Notes: generated by a model not told the origin, from the sequence alone. A stretch of 64,000 nt of DNA from Botryotinia globosa (GCA_014898425.1 RCSZ01000012.1:1860001-1924000), one strand, 5' to 3'; positions 51,101-63,439 are shown, counted from the stretch's first letter. Translations and numbers: made by a program.

Positions 51101-54100
51101 ATTCATGAAAGAATATAAGATTTGACTAGGAAAAATGACAACACTCATCTTCTCCCTGGAGTCCCGCCCTAGAAAAACGAGAGCCTCGCTTTTATTTGAA
51201 TCAGATCGTGTCGTCACCAACTGTTCTTCAAGATACCATCTATCTCTTATATATCTACAGTATTCGCTTCCCTCATCAGCACGTCGGCATTTTGACGAAA
51301 GTATCTACAGCCCCTTTTCTTGCCGTTGCCTGCCGTTCTTTTCCTGCCCTCTCAGTCACATTTTATTCTCTCTTTCCTGAAATATATAGAAGTCCTCTGA
51401 CAAATGACCGTAAAGATCATTCCACGCCGCTCTTATTCTGCCACAAACTAGGCTGATTTACTCAGTACCTAGGTACTGATATAAAGTGCAGCTGTCCAGC
51501 ATTGCATACAGAAAGTATGAAGTCTATCGCTTACTTTCGAGCTAGGATAGACAACTTGTCAGGAGACGTCATACACTGCCTCCATTGCACGGAGTTCTTT
51601 TATGAGGGAAGCATGAGCATATTTTTCTTATCTATTTCTCCAGAGAGTTGGCTCGGCGTGGCTGGAATTTCTGTGATTCTACTTTCGTCTCATGTTTTCA
51701 AATCGCTGTCGATATGGTAAGCATCAGCAAAGTAGTTGATGACAATAATCTCATTCAGGGTCTTGGAAGTTTTGGTTTTGAGGCACATGCAAGTATGTGT
51801 TGTACTGGGATACTAACCATTCACACCAGTAGCAACTTTTCACATGTATCTTTCATGGTGTCCATGATATCAGAGTATGAAGAGAGAGGATCTCTATTCT
51901 GGCTCCCGTATATATTCGATCCTTTAATCAAACACACTACCTTCCCTCTTATTCCGCACCTGTGAATTATCATTCACTCTCAAGAACATCTAAAAGATAT
52001 CCCGAAACATAAAATACCAACCACCCGCCATAATACCCCTTTATACCGCTCCTAATTCGCACTTATCCGATGAAGGTTGGTTCAAGTCGACACTTTTGTG
52101 CTCTGCTGGATCATATTACAGAGAGATTCACTATCCATGAAATATCGACGACAAGCATGGTTCAAATACTATTTATATCATATCCTTTGCTTCTGAGAAC
52201 AGGAGAATATTCAATTGTCCAAACAAATAGAGTTGGTAAGGGGAATGTTTTCTTCCTCTCTCCTTCCATCATTCACAGCACATACACAAGCATTAAATAA
52301 TTCATGTATTCTCTGGTACCACGATAGTATTATCAAATACGATTACAGACATCCGAAGTCCATCATTTTGTAGATCGAACGGCAGTGATAGACCCAAAAG
52401 AAACACAACAGTGCCCTCTCTTTTGGACAAATACCCGCCAGGAGATCCGCAGAAATCTCACCATAAAGCCGGGGATGTACATGCAGCCTACTTTGATCGA
52501 TTGTCTTCTCTCGAGGTAATTTTCAATAGGTTCTTTGGGAACTTCGTAGATACGACACGATAGAAGTTTTGTAAATTCACACCGGTAGGTCTTTTATATT
52601 CCCATGTACTGCTCTCGTGCCCTTTTCTGCCAAACTCAGCAATCACAAAGCCATCAAAATTCACTATTCCAACACTCTATTCCTTGACGTTTCCCTAGTT
52701 TTTCTGCCGTATCCAGCATATATAAAGTTCTCCAGCTCACCAATAGTACTCTTGTAAATTCTGCAAATGTCGTTCTCAAGAAGCCACAAGCGTTCTCATA
52801 TTCTCGCGACACGTCTCCTGCGAATCTCAATATATCAGATCTATGCAGACATTGGTGTCTAGATCATATCGGTTGGAATGTCACTGTCAATATCGGCATT
52901 CTAGTATTGGCTGCTCAAGTGTCCAGAAGTGACGGTGATGGAACAGTAAAACGACAATAAATATTGAGGTCAGGCTCTCTTAGCACCCAAATGTCGAGTC
53001 GAGTTCACAGCCTCAAAGGCATAAACATTTAACACAAACTCTTTTAATCTCTAGCCGCTATGCTTACTTGCTCCTTTCTTTGGTCGTTTCTCAATCGGGT
53101 AGTATTGGCATGGGAATGAAAGAATAGCCTCTATCAAGAACCCTTTTATATCTACTCCCAAGTCTCTCATTCACTTACAATGGTTCCTTCATTGGCACGT
53201 GTTCATTCCCTCCATTTCATAACTTATGTCATATCAACATGCTTCAAAGATAGCTCTCCATTAATCGTCTTAAACGAGCCCAGAAATCCTAATTAATCTT
53301 TGTATAGAGAGGAAGAATGATTTGGAGTGGAAGCAAGCCATGATGACGACAAGGTCTGTGATACTGCTATCATCCTCGAAAGTAGCCACCCATCCCAGAG
53401 AAACATCTATGCCGGGGACATTATTCGAGTTCCGTTATGGAGCTTTAGACATGGTCTATGAGGGATTCTTTGGAAGTTTTGTTGTCATCTTCGATACATA
53501 TTCATCGCTTTGCACTTGTGACAGCGATGATTGCAAACAGCACAGAACTTATGCTTTCATAGGATTCAACTTCCTCCTCTAATCAGTTTCGCAAACTTTA
53601 CAAATGAAATAGGATGGTCCCACGATAGTATCCCTTCCAGAAATTGCAATCGAGATATCCTTTGCTGAATCTTTCCTGACGTCGTCTAGTAGGACACTTG
53701 CAAGGAGCATGGCACTCAAAGCATCATCTTCTAGCATTCTTTTATACCCATCTCCTCCTCTTCCTGATTTTCCTTCCATTTCATCTTTCTGAGCCTAGTC
53801 CTATCGGCAAAAGACTCTACTGAGCTATCCACTACCCACTGTACTCTAATGTACCGACCGGAACCACATATCTCTCTGACATTGAAAGATAATAGTATTT
53901 CACTAAATATATATAAGTAACTCCTCGAAATTTTTTATTTGACTTCCGTGGAACTGTGTACTTGGGAGAACAAGATCATACAACTGACCGTGGTTTGAGT
54001 CCAGGACTCTTACCAGAAATGCACCTTTGTCATGGTCGACTATGTATGGACTTCAGGTCTTAGCGTTATCATCCCATGTTCTTGCCATCGACTTTACACC

Positions 54101-55593
54101 GTGTTAATAGTGTGATAGTATGACAGTAGAAAAATATCTGCTGTAATCAAAACTCTTATTCCTAACGGTGACAATAATCACTGCTGTCACCGCAGTTTAA
54201 GATTTCCTGGCACTTCTGGCTAGCTCACCAGAATTGCAATCCACAATACCAAATCATTAAACACGCCAGAACATATCCCTCTAGGTTTTCCAGATACCAA
54301 AATCTGCCTAGGTTTCTCTTCAGACGCGTGTGACTTTGATTTTGAGATCGCAGCATTGCCCTTCGGAAATCTTTTACAGCTAGCCTATTGAGTCTCTCTC
54401 GCTTTTCTGCCTTCTCCGCCCCAAATTTTGAGCCAATCCATCAGTATCTCTCTTTCTCTCGATCTACCCTTTAGTCGCCTTATCTCTTTTGACGTCAAAA
54501 GCTCACCCACAATCTATAAAGTCTGCCAATGTTGTACTGGAAATTCAATAACTTTTGGACGCACTTATCATTGAGCCACAATAGACAAGAGTATTCTCCC
54601 CTAAGAATCTCATCACGCACGAATGCTATGATCAATAATAGCTTTGATATCGATTTTAATGTCTCATGCTTCCTGACTAGATTGGTAGTTTTGCAGTTGC
54701 CATCCGGATGATATACATCCACAATAGATGACATTGACAATCTCACAACATCAACAACAACAATAATCGCATCTCCTTAAGTGTCAAATAATTTGCCACC
54801 TGCCTTGAGATGAGACTAGCACGAAATTGCATCATTCTGATTACCTCTGTGATTAACCTTAGGCAATACTTCTTCCCGATCTCAAAGTCGTTTGTTTAAA
54901 GGCATATACACTATGCAGTAGGAAATATCAGTCACTTGTATACTTCCTTATCCTTTCACTTTGCATACACGATATATTAAAAAGAAGCAGTAGCAGCAAT
55001 ATCGAGTGAATCTGAAATCGCGGCCCCGCTGGGAGCAAGATTCGTATCGCATGTAGCTCCCGTAATTCTGACCTTGTAATCGCCAGAAAGATTATTTACA
55101 ACCACGCGGAACCTATTGTGAAGACGAAATAGCCATCACCAGGGTGATAAGAACAAGTATTCCCCCATCTCAGCCCTTCCTCCTCATTCTCGTCGTCTCA
55201 CTCAAGCTTCCAGATCCATATGCGTCTATAAAAGCTGTCAGCTCATCGAACTCGCAGTCATTGGATATAGATGACACGAGGATAATATCTAGGTGTTATG
55301 ACCTGGTGTAGCTTATGAGACCATGAAAACAAGTTGAATGATGAGGAACACCTTGCAGCTTCCATGCCGATTGTTTTTACCACATCAGACCAGTATCCAT
55401 TCAAAAACTTTCATAAATTGGCAGTGGCTGACCGTGAAAGATAACTCTCACCTATCATCAGATGATGACAGCGATAAATATTCACTCACATCTCATACTT
55501 GCATAGACGATATTTCAACCTCCTTTTTCAAACATCAAATCAACATCAACCGTACTTCGTTTTTCCATCATTCAGCCTCAAGGATATCGTAAG
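48108..55593. other. Long gene-free stretch
   Basis: About 7.5 kb of normal base composition without a convincing gene. The first ~500 bp are the promoter side of the Fig1-type gene. A 113-codon minus-strand frame at 49249-49590 has two Cys-x2-Cys-like pairs but an alternative frame overlaps it and no domain is evident. No repeats of note were found. Whether it holds old gene relics or noncoding transcripts cannot be told from the sequence. Confidence 0.45.
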
Positions 55594-55926
55594 ATGACTT
55601 CTCGGTACCAACCAGAAGTCATGGCGTGGTGGGAAGCTTTAACATGGAGAGAAAAACGCCTGCTGCACTCGGAGTTCTCTTATAACTGTCCGCCCCTCCC
55701 ATTTATATTGCCTCCATCCATAGATGACAGCGTGATTCCTGATTCACTCCCATGCATTTCCCATGCATTCCCCATGCATTCCCCATCTAATCCCCAGACC
55801 AACCATTCCTCTCCACCAACTTTTATTCCCCTTTCAATCTTCACATCCAGCTACAAAGTCAACCAATCTCTCCATCACAACCCCGCAAGCCCTCAAAAAA
55901 GTTCATTCCTAATATGTTTTATTTAG
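55594..55926 (+). CDS. Possible small hypothetical protein
   Basis: An ATG frame of 110 codons preceded by a leader of typical fungal type (TCAAACATCAAATCAACATC). The protein starts MTSRYQPEVMAWWEALTWRE and then becomes Pro/Ser/His-rich. There is no recognisable domain, signal peptide or membrane segment. Low confidence because the second half is compositionally biased. Confidence 0.22.
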   Translation: MTSRYQPEVMAWWEALTWREKRLLHSEFSYNCPPLPFILPPSIDDSVIPDSLPCISHAFPMHSPSNPQTNHSSPPTFIPLSIFTSSYKVNQSLHHNPASPQKSSFLICFI

Positions 55927-56989
55927 ATTACAAACTTTCATTGACTTCCAGTGGCTTCCATACCGTCAAGCACGAGCACATAAATCTCCACAGAATGAGA
56001 TCCTGAAACCTTTCCTTCACTTCAATTGTGGTGTGGAAGTTTTTCTCCAATTTACCCATTTCACAATTCTCGATTAAGGAAAAAAATCCTAAATTATCCC
56101 ATGGCGAAAAGAATGTGAGGACAATTGGGTAAGTCGTTGCTGGCACTACCAGCCCAGACTCAAGTCTCATCGCTGTCAACTAATGTAATAGACCCCCGCT
56201 GAGTATAAAACGACGAGAAGAAACGAGAAAGACAATACTCGCACCCTCGTTCATGGTCTGATATCAATAACGACAACAACAACTGCCATTCCACATACTC
56301 GAAACTTCAAATTTTCAACTTTCCAAGAAAAAGCTTGATTCGGACCTCCATACCATTCGTTCACCACTCCTGTTCACCATCACTCCTCTCTTGCCCATAG
56401 AAAATCCCAACATCATATCTCAATAAGATCTCTTGTATCCGTCTAGTCTCACCATCTCATACTCCGTGTCCCCAAATTGTTAAATTATCCCAAGTCCACC
56501 CCAATTTCAACGCCCCGTTCTCGACGCTTGAATTATCACCTTCGGACCCTAACATAGTCAGCATATATTGAGTACATCGATAGTCCCAGGACCCGACTTA
56601 CAGACAAGCAAGCACTGAGTCAAATTGTAGACTCGCTATTCACCATACCTGTATGAACAAGAATTAATACTGCAATTTGTCATCTCCTTCTCCTATATCA
56701 CCTCACCATTACTTTATCAAGATCTAAAAATATGCTGAGCTCCTGGCAAGGCAGATCATTCCCCAATCAAGCAGGAAAAAAACACTATAACGATGGAAAG
56801 AGAAATTCATTTCTAGGTTCAGTCGTGTCTCATTCTAGCTTATTACAGAGATATTATCTCTCCCTCCTCCCATTAACCACCTCCTAATCGTCTCCAAACA
56901 CAACACCAAGTAGAAAGAGCAAGGAATAGCACAAATTCATCTCCAAAACCCCTCCATCTACCGAATGCTAATAGACTTTCATCGTTAAG
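55927..56989. other. Spacer 3' of the phosphatase gene
   Basis: No supported gene. The plus strand is pyrimidine-rich from about 56230 to 56950. Confidence 0.5.
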
Positions 56990-58467
56990 CTATTTAGCCG
57001 CTGGGATGGCTCTGAAGACAGGATTCTTTCCCTCCTCAGGAGGAGATTCGTGACTATGTTCGCCACCAATACATGGTAACCTATACTTTTCTTCCCATAG
57101 TTTTCTCAACACTTCATACAAGAAAATATATTGCTCCACTGCTTGCACCATAGTCTTCCTCTGTTGACGCAATTGATCGACCGTTTCAAAAATGGCATCG
57201 TTACTTTTCTCTTCTGACTAATCCCACCCTTCCCAAGCTCCACCTTGAAGTTCTCCCAACAAAAACTCCAAAGCAACGAAAGTACCTGTTCTTCCAACAC
57301 CAGCGCTGCAATGTACAACTCTTGGATTCTCTTCCTCTACATTTTTCGCTCGAGAGAGATCCATCAATGTCAAAACACTCTTGACATTTTGACTGTTCAA
57401 CGAGCCCATGTCAGGCCAGAGAGGGTAGAAAAAATGCCAGATAATTTTCTCTTCGTCTTCATTCTCCACAGACATGGCGAGTCTACGAACCTCGATACCA
57501 GTACCCTCAATGTTATCTTCTCTCATCACAAATCGAACCTGGGCCTTAAAGTCTTCTCCTAGAGCTCCTGTTTCGTTAACAACAAGAGGTGGGTCCTCTT
57601 CACTCATAGGATAGTATTGATAACATTTCTCCATCATCTCGTCAGGCTTAGCAGGATTAGGTCCAACAAGAGGACTAAGCATGATGATGACACCAGGTGC
57701 TGCATTATCCGGTACTGTGATTGAATGCCACATCATATGCCAGGTATGATCGACGGTTTGAGACTTCGGACCTTGCATACAGATGTACTTATCTTGAAGA
57801 CCTTTTTTCATCGTACTTTGCTTCTCCGCAGTAGATGTCAAAGTAACAGGGGATGCATTGATGTAATCGTTATAACCTTCGGGTACGATGAGTCTGATAC
57901 GGTTGGCAGCCCATGGATGTACGTTGGCATAACGATCGAGTTCACGATCCGGTTCTTCTCTCGTCCACTTGGGATCATCTTTGTTAGCCAAACGACCTTC
58001 TTCTGCTTTCGTCAATAGGGCATATTTTTCCTTCATTTCTAGTGTTGAGTTAGTATCTGTTTTTTGAAGTAATGTTGAGTAAGTTGCATACCGTCATGTG
58101 AAATTTTCAAGAATGATGGCATTGCTGTCTTTGAGTCACTTGCTGCAGCAAGTCCTGCTTCGACCACTTGTACGGCACGTTCTTCTGCGTCATCTGCTCC
58201 CTTGCTAGAAGAGCATCCATCTCCTTGAGGCATAAAAGTACCATCATGGTAGTCAAGGAGACTCTCCTTAGACATATTGATAGCAGAGTCTCGTTTCGAT
58301 GAACAGGGGTGAGTCATCCTGAAGTAAAACTTGCGGCTTAGGCTATCGTTTGGATCTTTTTGACGCGATGAAGGAACAATTGTTGAGGTACTCGATGATT
58401 TAGAACGGAAGGAACGTATACGATTTTGAATAGAAATAGTGACACCAATGGGCGTCCGATGAGGCAT
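56990..58467 (-). CDS. Protein tyrosine phosphatase with in-frame stop
   Basis: Exon 1 (58467-58092) and exon 2 (58038-56990) flank a 53-bp intron (GTATGC..CTAG). The full frame is 475 codons, but codon 399 is TAG (57220-57218). Classical PTP features: a phosphotyrosine-loop region (AANRIRLIVPEGYNDYINAS, family form usually Asn-Arg-Tyr), the WPD loop (W333-D335) and the signature HCSAGVGRTG with catalytic C369 and R375. After the TAG the same frame continues with normal PTP sequence, including the Q-loop (Q424 and Q428 in MVQAVEQYIFLYEVLRKLWE) to a final stop. The truncated form would lack the Q-loop needed for efficient catalysis. The N-terminal ~100 residues are Ser-rich and poorly conserved; the start at 58467 is the first ATG after a hydrophobic non-protein-like stretch and is uncertain, and ATG 58803 followed by GTAAGT could be an alternative first exon. 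Confidence 0.8.
57218..57220 (-). other. In-frame TAG inside the phosphatase frame
   Basis: Minus-strand context is TGG GAT TAG TCA GAA GAG. It falls in a variable acidic loop between the catalytic loop and the Q-loop. One C-to-T change from CAG, or one G-to-T change from GAG, would explain it. A 30-bp intron (GTGGAG..GTCAG) would skip it in frame but is shorter than normal ascomycete introns. Confidence 0.85.
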
Positions 58468-59122
58468 ATAAACAAACAATGAAAGATGGTTTCCCAGTGA
58501 ATATAGCTTGAGTGAGTTATGAGAAGTTTTCAGGATGGAGAAAGATAGGTTGTTATGCCTCGGGGCAAAGAGATTGATGTAGAGCGCTGAACTGAAAAGA
58601 TTCTTCTCACGAACAGGGTAGGTTTGAACAGTAATGCAGAGAAAAGTGATGTAAGAATATGATAGTTCAGCAAAAAGAATAATGCCAAATGTAGGAAAGA
58701 CAAATACCAAAATCCTTGATAGTTGATATGAATGTGTGTATGCAAAGAAAGGGTGAGAGTTGAAGAAGAAGAGAAAGAAGAGAAACAGGAACTTACAAGA
58801 CATTTGTTTTCACCGACATGCAGAAACTCACCCTATGAAGCAGGAAGGTGGTCGATCTACATAGTATCATGGTATATGAGGAAAGAGCAATTGTGGTAGG
58901 AATTGAATTCTGAGCTGGAGACGAGGCGGGCGTGGCAAGCACGTGCAGGTAGGTCATGTTTCAATTGGCATTTCAGTGACTAATTAATGACTAATCGGCG
59001 GCTGTTTATTAGCCGAGCTTATCCAGTGAAAGATTTTCGCCTTCATCTCTCTCATCGTGGATTTATACTTAAACATTTCTACCTGGTGTAGAATTGATCA
59101 TGATAATAAGAGTCTAACAAAT
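58468..59122. promoter_or_regulatory. Shared divergent 5' region
   Basis: About 650 bp separate the phosphatase (-) and Mrx7-like (+) starts, so both promoters probably lie here. On the minus strand 58467-58803 stays open, but it reads as a Phe/Leu/Ser-rich T-rich stretch like a leader. CACGTG occurs at about 58939-58944. Confidence 0.4.
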
Positions 59123-59472
59123 ATGCCATTATGGTTAGCAGCCTTTGAGGTAAAATTGCTCTTCAAAGCATAGTACTTTTGTTATTCTTGCTAACAATTG
59201 ATTCAGGCTTGGGCAGTCGCACGAGTTCGTATTCCTCATGCATCGATCTCGAGTTCCTATTGTTAACACGTACTCAGCTCCTAAGAAGCCCTACCTTTCA
59301 TAGTGCAGTCCGCAACGTCCACAAAAGAGTCCATGAAGCTCGTCATGGCAAAGACCCTTCCGAAATGGGTGGCACCAATATCGACGATCCTGAAAAGAAC
59401 AGTCGATTCGTTAAATACTTCAAGGACGAAATCAAAGAGCAGTTCTGGGGCAAAACGCCACTTAGAAAATAA
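59123..59472 (+). CDS. MRX7: Mrx7-like mitochondrial protein (MIOREX component 7)
   Basis: Three exons, 59123-59149, 59207-59224 and 59278-59472, give a 79-residue protein: MPLWLAAFE, AWAVAR, then LLRSPTFHSAVRNVHKRVHE and onward. Introns are GTAAAA..TCAG with a CTAAC branch site and GTTCGT..TCAG with GTTAACAC. The core matches my recollection of fungal Mrx7 (DUF2697-type) proteins: a hydrophobic start, FHxAVRxxHxxVxExRHG, a GGTNID motif (residues 44-49) and a C-terminal FxxxxKDEIKEQF. In yeast Mrx7 associates with mitochondrial ribosomes and expression factors (MIOREX); its molecular role is unknown. The middle exon of only 18 nt is the reason a simple frame search truncates this gene. A longer contiguous frame from 59303 (216 codons) is in another frame and looks spurious. 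Confidence 0.8.
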
Positions 59473-61049
59473 TTTTTATATTATTGCGGTAGGGCAGGGT
59501 GATGCTCGCACTGTTTTCACAATCATAAATGGAGTTGGGTCAATGACTTTGAACAAAGGACGAACTTGCATTTTATGGCGTTTGAGGAAATACTCTATAC
59601 TTTCCGCATTAATGTACACAATTGTACAATATAATCACTTCTCCTATCTTTCCTATCCCCTTATCCTCCCCGACAAACGACATATTCAGGCGAATACTTG
59701 GACTTTCAATATACACACACCGGACATTAAATTGGGCTCTGAGACTGATCCTTCGTGTCACTTGGCTCTCATTCCGTCCGAAGAGCAAATTGGCCTACGC
59801 TTTTCTATTCGCTCCTATGCTTTCAATGCGCTGGATTGGTATTGTGTGCTCACACATTTTGTCTCATTTGACGTCTTACTTCGATTTGAGGTCGCTTTCG
59901 AGCTCTTGACCTATTGCCGAGTATTCATATACCAAATTGTGGCCTGTCCATGAGGAGTGCTCATTTTCACAGCATCGCCCTGCATAATCCTCAGTTTTAA
60001 ATAGGAAAGGGACTTATCGGATGAGTTTCATCTGGTCAGATGTGTCAGGGATTAGATTCAGGTGCGACAGCCCGCCATTCGAGAAGCAAGAGCTCTCATC
60101 TGATGCTCAACAACGACCTAGCTTCCATTGGAAATGTTACCTGTGCATAGCTCGATGGCATGAATTTCTCTTCGGCTTGTTGGCAGAAAAAACAGTAGGT
60201 CATTTCTTATAGTAAGATTTAGAGGAATACAGGGGAAAGAAACACTTGCCATACGCAGGCTCACACCAATATTTTATGGTGTGTGATCTATTTAAGTGCA
60301 AGAAGATTGAACAAAGACCGATTACTCACCGTGGCTTTCTGTCGCCGCACCATCATGTGGGACGTGGGAGCGATGGTCCATATACTATGGTCTACATTCT
60401 CTTGAGAGATGGAGCTAGATGTTTAAATATCTATAAGTAACTGGTGGATGTGGGGATTCTATGGTATAGAGTGTGCACGATGGACTATCAATTGATTCAT
60501 GTGGGTCAGGCCGGCCGGTGTTATATCAGACGCTGGTTACTTTTCGCAACTCAACTAGATTATATAGATAATGGGTTCAATCATATTACATCTACACACC
60601 ATCGTCTAAGAACAATAAATTTAATCAGAATCGATCTGAATAAATGATCACCTACGTGCTTTGTGTAGCAACCGCGTGTTTTCCTCTGGTCTCGAACGCA
60701 ACGCCAGCTTCAAGCCCACATTCATAGAAGCAGAATGTTGATCAAGCTCACTGAAATATGTGTTAGCTCAACTTTTTTTTATTAGAATATCACTTCATCA
60801 TTCACTGTTTGAGATCTGATTGGCTCTTGGACAATGTCGACGAGTGAATACGCGGTAAGCTGAGCTGAATCAATGACCAATAGAGCTTGAAAATACTACA
60901 AGGTTAATCGATAAAGTGCGGCAAGTATATTGTAGGTACCTGGGTAATGTCATTATTGTTAAATCAGAAATCCAAGAATAAAATTTCCTCACCTTATCTA
61001 TCCCTATACTGTGCTCCACTGCGACCAGTCTATTCAAAGGCAACTTGGT
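59473..61049. other. Spacer between the Mrx7-like gene and the P450
   Basis: No supported gene in 1.6 kb. The region includes a 216-codon plus-strand frame (59303-59953) that overlaps the Mrx7-like last exon in another frame and has no domain. The last ~150 bp are the P450 promoter. Confidence 0.5.
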
Positions 61050-62849
61050 ATGTTGCCAACCATGTCGCTTACGATTTTTCTCTCTGTCATTCTTGCTCTC
61101 ACTATCTTACTTGTATTGAAATTTCCTCGCCAAGTGCGGTTCCCTGACATCCCAAGAGTTGGAAGAAAATCAGGCTTCTGGGACTTCACCCACGCTGCTG
61201 CGAAAAGAGAATTTGTACTCAACGGACACCATCTCGTGGATGAAGGATATCGTAAGGTAGGGTATTATTGCATCTTTAAACGTTACAGGGTGGCATGAGC
61301 TGATCAGACGCCACATAGTACAAAGATGAGCCCTTCATTGTTCAAACGGAGGATATGAAACGCCTGATCCTCCCTCATAAGTTCCTCGCAGAATTGAGAA
61401 TGTTGCCCCAAACAAAGCTTGATCAGTCCACTGCTCTCATAGAGAGATGGCTAGGCCGATTTAGTGCTGTAGATGTTATTCTAAACAGTCGCCATCACTC
61501 TGATGTTTGCAGAGTGCAACTTACCCAGAATTTGCGTAAGTGTAACAGATCAAGCTCCTGTTATCAAGAATCAAAGCTAAATTTTATCACAGCTCAATTT
61601 ATACCAGACATGGCGTCAGAACTTTCATTCGCGATGGCTAAATCTCTATCACATTGCAATTCGCAAGGTTTGTTTGAACACACTTGTTAGAGAATCATCA
61701 CATGTCTTACTATCAAATCTAGATTATACACCAACATCCACGTACGCATTTGTATACTCAATGATTCTCGCAGTATCCTCACGAGTTTTCGTTGGCCTTC
61801 CCCTTTCTCGTGATCAAGCTTGGCTTAACACCGTCTCTGCATATTTGAATGAAGTGGTTTTTATCGCCAATACACTTCGTCCATATCCTCGTGTATTGCG
61901 GCCATACTTGCGACTAGTACTAGCGCCTGAAAGTCGTTTGGAGGCTATTCTTGCAAAGGCACTTGAAATTTTAGGGCCCGCTATACAGGAGAGACAAAAG
62001 CCAGGTCATGAAGCCAATGATCTATTGGGATTCCTCATCTCAACATCGGAAGTTGTTGATCCAAAGGATATCATTATGAAGCTTTTAGTCTTGAATTCTG
62101 CTGCAGTTAGTTCTTAATCTCGCTTCAATTTATAGTCACTCATTATACAAGCTGACCAGAGACTAAACAGCTACACACATCTACAATGGTTGCAGTCCAT
62201 ACACTATACGATCTCTGCGAAAGACCCACCTACATCCCCGACTTACGTGCTGAAATTAAAGGTGCCTTGGAGGAAGATAATGGATTATGGAAAATTTCCA
62301 GCATGTGCAAATTGAGGAAATTGGATAGTTTCATGAAAGAATCTATGCGATATAATCAACCTAATGCTCGTACGTGTATCTTAACCCCTTATACCATGCT
62401 ACTAATGAATCCCTCTAGTATCATTCGACCGCATAGTTCTTACTCCGCACACCCTCTCTACCGGCCTGCATCTCCCAAGAGGAACCTTCATATCCATGGC
62501 TGCCTCCTCACTATCTCGCGATCCCACATACTATACCGGACCCTCCTCCCCTTCTACATTCGACCCCTCTCGCTTTTACCAGTCGCTCGCCCAGACACAG
62601 ACAGGCGCCTCCAATCCCCTCCAAGAATTCACAGGCATAGAACCTGGTAATCTGGCTTGGGGAAATGGAAGACAAACATGTCCTGGAAGATGGTATGCAG
62701 GGGCCATAATCAAACTTGTTGTAGGAGAAATACTGAAGGGATACGAACTTAAGTTTCCGGAGGAAGTGAGGAGACCGGAAAACGTGTACTGGAACGCGGG
62801 GATTATGCCGTGTGTTAAGCAGGAGATACTTTTGAGGAAGTTGGTATAA
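61050..62849 (+). CDS. Cytochrome P450 monooxygenase
   Basis: Six exons (61050-61256, 61319-61535, 61593-61667, 61723-62105, 62171-62369, 62419-62849) assemble into an unbroken 503-residue protein, the normal P450 length. All five introns are 49-65 bp with GT..AG ends. Features in order: an N-terminal ER anchor (about 7-23), an I-helix with the AALHTS motif (293-298; usual form A/G-G-x-D/E-T-T), the K-helix ExxR (E351-R354), a PERF-like FDPSRF (408-413) and the haem loop WGNGRQTCPG with haem-ligand C448. Trp replaces the usual Phe seven residues before the cysteine. The overall pattern recalls fungal P450s of secondary metabolism (ent-kaurene-oxidase/CYP68-like), from memory only; the substrate is unknown. 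ATG 61062 is an alternative start. An SDR relic lies about 0.6 kb downstream. Confidence 0.9.
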
Positions 62850-63100
62850 ATTGCGTTGGCTCAATATGTAGTGCGGGTATCTAATAAGGTTAACTCCAAT
62901 GACATTCTAAACATTCTAAACATTCTAAACTATATACTCAATATGTATAAATTTGTATTCCTATTAGCCCGCTCGATCTCTATAACCATACCAATCCCTC
63001 CGCCTGCCAAAAGCTCCATTCTAGGTTGACCACGTGAATCAAATCTCTTACCCTCTCCATTCACATTTCCAATATAATTTTTCAACAAAGAAGTCCTGGC
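62850..63100. other. P450 3' flank
   Basis: Short spacer between the P450 stop and the 5S gene; three tandem ATTCTAAAC units at about 62903-62930. Confidence 0.5.
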
Positions 63101-63219
63101 ACATACGACCATAGACTGAAGAGAATTGGGCATCCCGTCCGCTCTGCCATACACAAGCTTCAGATCGGTAGATTAGTAGTTGGGTGGGTGACCACCAGCG
63201 AATCCCTACTGTTGTATGT
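63101..63219 (+). rRNA. 5S ribosomal RNA
   Basis: About 119 nt starting ACATACGACCATAG and ending GTTGTATGT. It contains the conserved blocks CCCGTCCGCTCTGCC, GATTAGTAGTTGGGTGGGTG and ACCACCAGCGAATCCC of fungal 5S RNA. The terminal helix pairs ACATACGAC with GTTGTATGT with one G-U. The second helix pairs CTGAAG (63115-63120) with CTTCAG (63158-63163); the known Neurospora 5S has GTGTGG/CCACAC here, so both strands have changed together, which argues for a functional gene. A T-rich stretch follows (CCTTTTATTTTT), suited to RNA polymerase III termination. Single dispersed 5S copies are normal in filamentous ascomycetes. Confidence 0.9.
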
Positions 63220-63439
63220 TCCTTTTATTTTTGAAACTTTTGATCGTGAGAACATTCTTGCTGAATCTTGGGATGAATTTGAGGAGAAAGATGCAGGAGA
63301 GGTTGAGGGTTTAGATTTTGCTAGTTGAAAGGCATAAGGTTAATCAGATTATCGTTTCTCTGCAATTGTATCATCCGTAGCAAATTTAAGAAGGGGCCAA
63401 ATTCGGCAATTTTCGAGAGCCATTCGAAGACATTTATAC

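Noticed and set aside
58470..58803. N-terminal extension of the phosphatase frame (Phe/Leu-rich)
   Set aside because: Reads like a T-rich untranslated leader; a hydrophobic 110-residue extension is not expected for a cytosolic phosphatase.
59303..59953. 216-codon plus-strand frame
   Set aside because: Overlaps the last exon of the Mrx7-like gene in a different frame; the composition after 59472 is not protein-like.
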